A model generated the notes under the pieces. That model was not told the origin of the DNA and searched no databases. It saw nothing but the letters and a program-made list of their open reading frames with translations. A stretch of DNA of 64,000 nucleotides from Euprymna scolopes (lineage: Eukaryota; Mollusca; Cephalopoda; Sepiida; Sepiolidae), in contig CM044499.1 in NCBI GenBank assembly GCA_024364805.1, forward strand, positions 87,099,921 to 87,163,920. The letters run 5' to 3'. Positions 59,294 through 64,000 of this stretch are shown in pieces (within the stretch, counting starts at the first letter, position 1; each line of letters starts with the position of its first letter). A program made the position numbers and the translations under genes.

Positions 59294-60700
59294 GAGACGT
59301 AGATATAATAAAAAATAACATTGAACTGAGAAAAAAACGAGAAGATATCATTGAAATTTTTTAACTTTCTGACTGTTCGAAATAAAAGCAAAATCAATTT
59401 TTAAAAATAAAAGAAAAATTAGATTTTAATTTAGAAGAATAATTATAATAAATAAAAAATTTAAATTTAATAAATTTAAAAACAAAAATCAAATACGTAT
59501 TAAAATTAAGAATGAGTTCTAAAGTTCTAAATTTTAATTTAAATATCGAAGCTAATAGTATTATAGTTTAGAATATGTAGTTAATAATAAAATGATCAAA
59601 ATAATGATAATATACAATGAAAGCTACAATCAAACAAGAACTGTGCAAGGAGTATGAAATCATTAGTGGAAATTATATTAAACTCTGTAATAAACCCTTA
59701 TATAGGTACAACATGACGAAGAGTATTTTAAATCGCAAATAAAATAAATTAAATAAAAAAATAACAGATAAGCAGAAAAAGTAATATATTTAAAAAAAAA
59801 AGATTAAAGACCATAATAAAAATGTTATAGTTTATACGATATTAACATAGAGAAATGTTTTAATGTAAAAGTATAAACAACGAAATTAATAAGTTAAAAA
59901 TAACATTCTAATATATCGCTAGATAACAAGAGAAAGTAATTTAGTATAAATATATTAACACATTAGTAAAATGTAAATAAACTTTGGAGATTTATGTATG
60001 AACGGTTTTTATCAAATTATATTATTTTGGTAAAAATACAATTTAAAAATCCATGCATTGAAATAAATTATAAACCTTTGTTTCAATTAGAAAAGTTTTT
60101 ACGGCTAGTTAATTTCAAGTAAAAAGTAATGTATTGAAGCAAGAATATAAATGAAAGGAAGTAACGCAATACTTAAATCAATACAGGCAATAATATAAGA
60201 AAACGAAACAAGCGATAACGAATGTATTACTATATATCAACTATAATAAAAATAATTTTTAAATGAGAATTTTAAATTTGTAAAACAAGACATGTAATAA
60301 TAAAGCAGCGTTCTGTAGAAAACAAAATAACGATAGAAACAGTTTGGCAAGCAAATGAAAAAATATATATAAGAATCTACAAAATTGCATCATAGTAAAC
60401 ATCTTAAATAAAACAGTTAAATAGATTCTGGCTCATTGGATAAAATGGGAAGAATTATATAAAAAAAAGCAGCATTGCAAAAGACAGACAAAATAGCCCA
60501 TGTAACAAATCAAACTTGAAGATGAGTTGACGCTACTCGTGACACTAAATGGCATCACAAAGAAATTAAGTAGACGTCCATAAAAATTCTGAAAACATAT
60601 TCAGAATTCATTGGTTAGAACTATTTAATTGAAGACTGAGTGGTAGCAGCTCTTCGGTAAGATTGTGAAATAATGCCAATCTTATTATGAATTTTTATAG
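58420..60700. other. A-rich intergenic DNA with one (AAT)n tract
   Basis: 2.3 kb very rich in A and T with few G or C. (AAT)n occupies about 59241-59293. No frame or repeat recognised. Confidence 0.6.
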
Positions 60701-61127
60701 TGTCTGTGTGTGACGCGTTTTATCTCAGCCTAGAGGCAACCCACCCAGGCAAGTAAGGTACCGAAATGAAGCTTATGACCCAGCGGATGTTTTGGTGTAT
60801 GGAAATTTTTAAAAAATGCAAAAAACTTTTAAAAAAATAACGTTTTACTAAACAACGTTTTATTTACTGATATTTTTCCGGTATTCACCGGAAGTTATTA
60901 TCTCCCTTAGTAAGTTCGATTTACTGTCTGTGTGTATATGATGCGGTTTATCTCAGCATAGAGGCAACCCACCCAGGCAAATAAGGTACCAAAATGAAGC
61001 TTATGACCCAGCGGATCTTTCAGTGATATTTATATCCATGTTTGGTGTATGGAAATGCAAAAAAAAAAAAAATGCCAAAAAATAACGATTTACTAAACAA
61101 CGTTTTATTTACTGGATATTTTTCAGG
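60701..61127. repeat. two-unit tandem repeat, about 200-224 bp per unit
   Basis: 60701-60924 and 60925-61127 share TGTCTGTGTGT, TTATCTCAGC-TAGAGGCAA, CCCACCCAGGCAA, AATGAAGCTTATGACCCAGC and ACTAAACAACGTTTTATTTA. The second unit has an extra TTCAGTGATATTTATATCC segment. The first has an extra CCGGTATTCACCGG stretch before the junction. The segment may be part of a longer satellite-like or element-terminal array. Confidence 0.85.
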
Positions 61128-61199
61128 TACAAGGACTCATTTTGTCCAGCTGAACAAACTTGGGTTCTTGTAGTAAAAAATATCGGTTGAGATTTACCT

Positions 61200-61716
61200 G
61201 TAACATTATGAGAAAACGAAAGTGAAGCGATGGAAGACGATTTTATTTGCGAGATAAAATAAAACATCACAAAAGATCATAAAGTTTTGCGACAGCGAAA
61301 GAGTCGTGATTCCAAAATATTACAAGAGCAAATCATAAAGATTTCTATGCACCGAACCCCATGCAAAGTTATCTCTTCTGATCTACCATAGACAGGGACA
61401 TAATAGAAATGATTAACGCATGCAGAACATGCGCCTTGCTGGCTAAAGCATCAGCTACTATCTTTAAATCATTACTAAAAATGCACCGGCCATGGCAACC
61501 CACATATATTAAACTTGCTGGCCCGTTTGAGGAGTATTATTACTTATCCTGGTGCACAGGTACTCCAAGTGGAGTTAGGTCCTCATGTGCAAGATCCCGA
61601 AAACAGTTGCATATGTTCCCAATATTTAGTGTACCAGACTGTTGTTAGTGGCAATAGCATACATTTTACGTTGGAAGAATTTAAAGGCATTTGCAACTAT
61701 TTCTAAGTTAAGCACA
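61200..61716 (+). mobile_element. Ty3/Gypsy pol remnant, integrase region (fossil)
   Basis: Blocks such as INACRTCALLAKAS (zinc-finger Cys pair), KMHRPWQPTYIKLAGPFEEY and, further on, VSGNSIHFTLEEFKGICNYF identify the finger and core of a Gypsy integrase. It is broken, with several breaks. A mariner element is inserted at its right side; further sequence in the style of the end of such an element appears at about 62990-63250. No second LTR could be paired inside the window. Confidence 0.75.
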
Positions 61717-62557
61717 TACTGGGTGGAGTGATAAAATTGTTGCCAAGACGACATGATTCAACTTCTATTTGATGAAAAACGATTTTCTTTTTTTGTTGTT
61801 TTTTGTTGCAGACCATCTATTAGTTGGCCAGTTGTGAACAAAAGCGATAGGAGCCTTCTATTATGCCTGAAATCGACACAATGTTCAATGAGCGGGACAC
61901 GGATACAGATCCAAGTTATAACAAAAGAACCATTGTCAGAACCCTCATAATGCATCGCTGGATTGCCACGAATAACTCGAACGTTCTCAAGTTGATGAAA
62001 ACAAAGTTTCCGACTGCAAGTATAGTATGTTGCGTGGTTTAAACTAAGGCCCACTTCATGCCATCTAACATCTTCGAAGTCGGCTTAAAAGTCAACACCA
62101 AAGTGTACTTGGATGTGCTGAAGGGTATAGTAATCTCCCGATACAATCAGGTGTTCGCTGGCAGATCCTTAGTGTAGCAGGAGGGCTCAGCGTCGGCCCA
62201 CAAGTCCAAAGAGGCCCAGGCTTGGCTTTAAAAGGAGTGCTACGACTATGTACCCTTTTATCACTTACTCCTCCCCCCCCCCGATCTGAACCTGCTGGAG
62301 TATTTCGTTTGGTCATGCGTAGAAAACATTATTAACATAACTACTCAAACAACAAAGCCAGCCTGATCGCCGTCATGTTCCGAGTATTCGTTGAGCTCCA
62401 ACCGGCGCTTGTTGAAAAGGACTGCTCCCAGTCCCGGACCCGTATCGAAGCGGTGATTGAGGCTAAGTTACCTTAATTGATTTTTTTCAGTAAAAGTTTT
62501 AAAATAAAGCTGTAGTGTTATTTTCTTTAGGATGACAACTTTACGTTCCACCCTGCA
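61717..62557 (+). mobile_element. mariner/Tc1-like transposon (family M1, copy 3)
   Basis: Left end CTGGGTGGAGTGATAAAATT and the reverse complement of the right end, CAGGGTGGAACGTAAAGTTG, are related inverted repeats. TA flanks the left, CA (probably a mutated TA) the right. Transposase blocks on the plus strand: MPEIDTMFNERDTDTDPSYN, KRTIVRTLIMHRWIATNNSN, KVYLDVLKGIVISRYNQVF, SASAHKSKEAQAWL, KECYDYVPF, and in a shifted frame PDLNLLEYFVWSCVENI-like, then VEKDCSQSRTRIEAVIEAK. The element is 837 bp, shorter than autonomous relatives, with stops and frameshifts. It lies inside a Gypsy fossil. Confidence 0.8.
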
Positions 62558-63255
62558 ATAACGACGCGAGATCAAACGGGCAACCGGGGAGGCTTGTGCA
62601 CACGCAGAAATGCTCAAGGAACATCTGCCAATAGAGCATTATAGTAATAGTTGTCAGTCTATCGCATAATGCTAAACCCAAATACCCCATCAACTGAATC
62701 ACCGGCAGAAACCATGTTTGCCAGAAAAGGTGTAATTTGTGTTAGAAAAAGTAATACTAAAAAAGGTCAAAAACAACTAAGCATGAAAAAATCCCAATAA
62801 CACGAGAGCAGATCATAAAATCATGTTTGTAAAAGAATGTGCTGTACTGAGGGGAGGTCACAATCATTAGCAGGATCGGCGTGATGATGTATAAAATCCA
62901 AAGGCAAAGACATACCCATAATAGGTATTTAGAAAATTGCATGAAATGGACGTGACAGGATGAAGTGGAAGAACCTATCAAAACCATTTACAACGTATTT
63001 GATCTCGAGTCCCCTAAACATACAACAGAACAACGAGGGTTGGGAAGGGGAAGCAAATTTATCGAATCCTTAACCATTAACTCCAAAAGGAGAAGATATT
63101 ACAGTGAAATAAGTAACCCTTTCACAGAATAAATGCTTGAAAGGGGATGTTGTTGAGACCTATCTACAAATGCACGCTTCAACACCGTAAAAATACTGCT
63201 ACCAGCTCGGGGCGAGAAAAGAGTGGCCACAGAGTGAATTAGCGATGAAGTCAGA
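62558..63255. other. probable continuation of the Gypsy fossil
   Basis: 62990-63140 reads FDLESPKHTTEQRGLGRGSK in one frame, in the manner of a Gypsy pol C-terminal tail. A TGTTGTTGAGACC at about 63149 could begin an LTR. Support is weak and nothing else was recognised. Confidence 0.3.
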
Positions 63256-63576
63256 ATGAGTTCGAGGGAAAGTATTCTCAGCTACTCGATTATTTCTATA
63301 CTATGCTTTAGCACACATATAATATGCGAGCTGATACTTGCCTCAGCGTTATTTTTCCTTAACCATCGGACATTTCAGATAAATATATTTCTTATAAATT
63401 CACCAGCTGATGGTGCAATGATTGACGATTTTATTATGAGCAGAAAGCTATGTGTCAAATGTTATGATCGCTTATTGCCATTAATACCTTCAGTAGATGA
63501 GACCGGCTATTCACTACTGACAGTTTTGTATAGGACAGTTTCCAGGGAGGAACTGTCTAGCATCACATCATTCTGA
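63256..63576 (+). other. unrecognised 106-residue open frame
   Basis: Product starts MSSRESILSYSIISILCFST with one hydrophobic stretch, then DDFIMSRKLCVKCYDRLLPL and REELSSITSF. Composition is balanced. No domain known to me. It may lie in the LTR or flank of the adjacent fossil. Confidence 0.2.
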
Positions 63577-64000
63577 ATAAAAATGCAATTTAAAACGTTT
63601 CTAACTGTTCTAAATCGCATTGCCCTCACATCATTTATGTTGTTTTAAAGCAAATGTATCCATTACACATCAAGATCCAAATACAATTATCCGCTTTTGG
63701 TACAATCCTTTTATTAATAACAAAATTAGTTCCTTGATCAAAAGTAGAGTTCACTTACGTTGCTACGTATACAAATGTAGCAGAATAATTCAAAAGTGAA
63801 CGCATCGTCTACTACTTCGGTGTGTACGAGTCTGGAGCAAATGCGTGTAAAAATCAGTCAATACTTTTTTCTTATCTTTTATCATTTACATAAAGAGGTC
63901 TAAACTAATCCATGTCATATATAAATGTAGTAGTTTTCATTATTTCTGGAGTAGATCAGCAAGTATTATGATTTGGTAACTCATTTTCTTAACTTACTAC
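63577..64000. other. AT-rich DNA, nothing recognised
   Basis: No feature seen up to the window end. Confidence 0.55.

Noticed and set aside
61800-61815. A polypyrimidine tract and CAG that look like a 3' splice site
   Set aside because: The tract (TTTTTTTGTTGTTTTTTGTTGCAG) is the A-rich segment of the M1 mariner, seen in the other copies as antisense A runs, and no exon follows.

Overview
This window looks like gene-poor, repeat-dense intergenic DNA from an animal. The mix of elements points to a mollusc, most likely a cephalopod of the octopus type: several mariner/Tc1 families, LINEs of three unrelated kinds, Penelope-like elements (PLEs), Ty3/Gypsy fossils, and long (TA)n, (AAT)n and (CA)n tracts in a very AT-rich background. 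That assignment is an inference from repeat style; no host gene in the window proves it. I found no intact host protein gene, no CRISPR array and no bacterial operon. Almost every open frame of 60-110 residues is either a microsatellite read-through or a scrap of a mobile element.

Layout. 1-6078 is AT-rich with one mariner scrap and one LINE tail. 6079-7340 holds a small inverted-repeat element with an internal minisatellite, a LINE-B 3' end and a PLE endonuclease scrap. 7860-9270 (+) and 11510-12960 (-) are two decayed RTE-type LINEs; 13036-14141 holds two mariner pieces. 15798-20030 is a chain of LINEs (C tail, A, C) separated by (AAT)n. 20493-26225 is bounded by two oppositely oriented Penelope-like copies with a LINE-A between them; both outer arms can fold into a hammerhead-like RNA. 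26226-30200 is unassigned, with a strongly G-biased plus strand. 30205-30745 is an antisense LINE-B scrap. 31482-35604 holds a pogo-like MITE, a mariner whose both ends survive with perfect 27-bp inverted repeats, a 5S rRNA-derived sequence and a foldback element. 36922-40284 is the longest LINE-A copy, with a shorter one at 41771-42545. 43283-44088 is another foldback element. 49030-51345 is the longest LINE-B copy. 53440-58419 is a mariner split by a Ty3/Gypsy fossil that landed in its right terminal repeat. 61200-63250 is a second Gypsy fossil interrupted by a mariner.

How the parts relate. LINE families A and B recur (five and three copies) and share 3' ends that pass into A-rich or (AAT)n tails. 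Three of these copies have independently lost the reverse-transcriptase core. One mariner family (CWGGGTGGA ends) recurs three times. A few spots might be non-repeat: a GC-richer antisense frame at 40850-41251, an ORF at 44491-44865, and ORFs at 20923-21312 and 51673-52119. None can be named from sequence alone.
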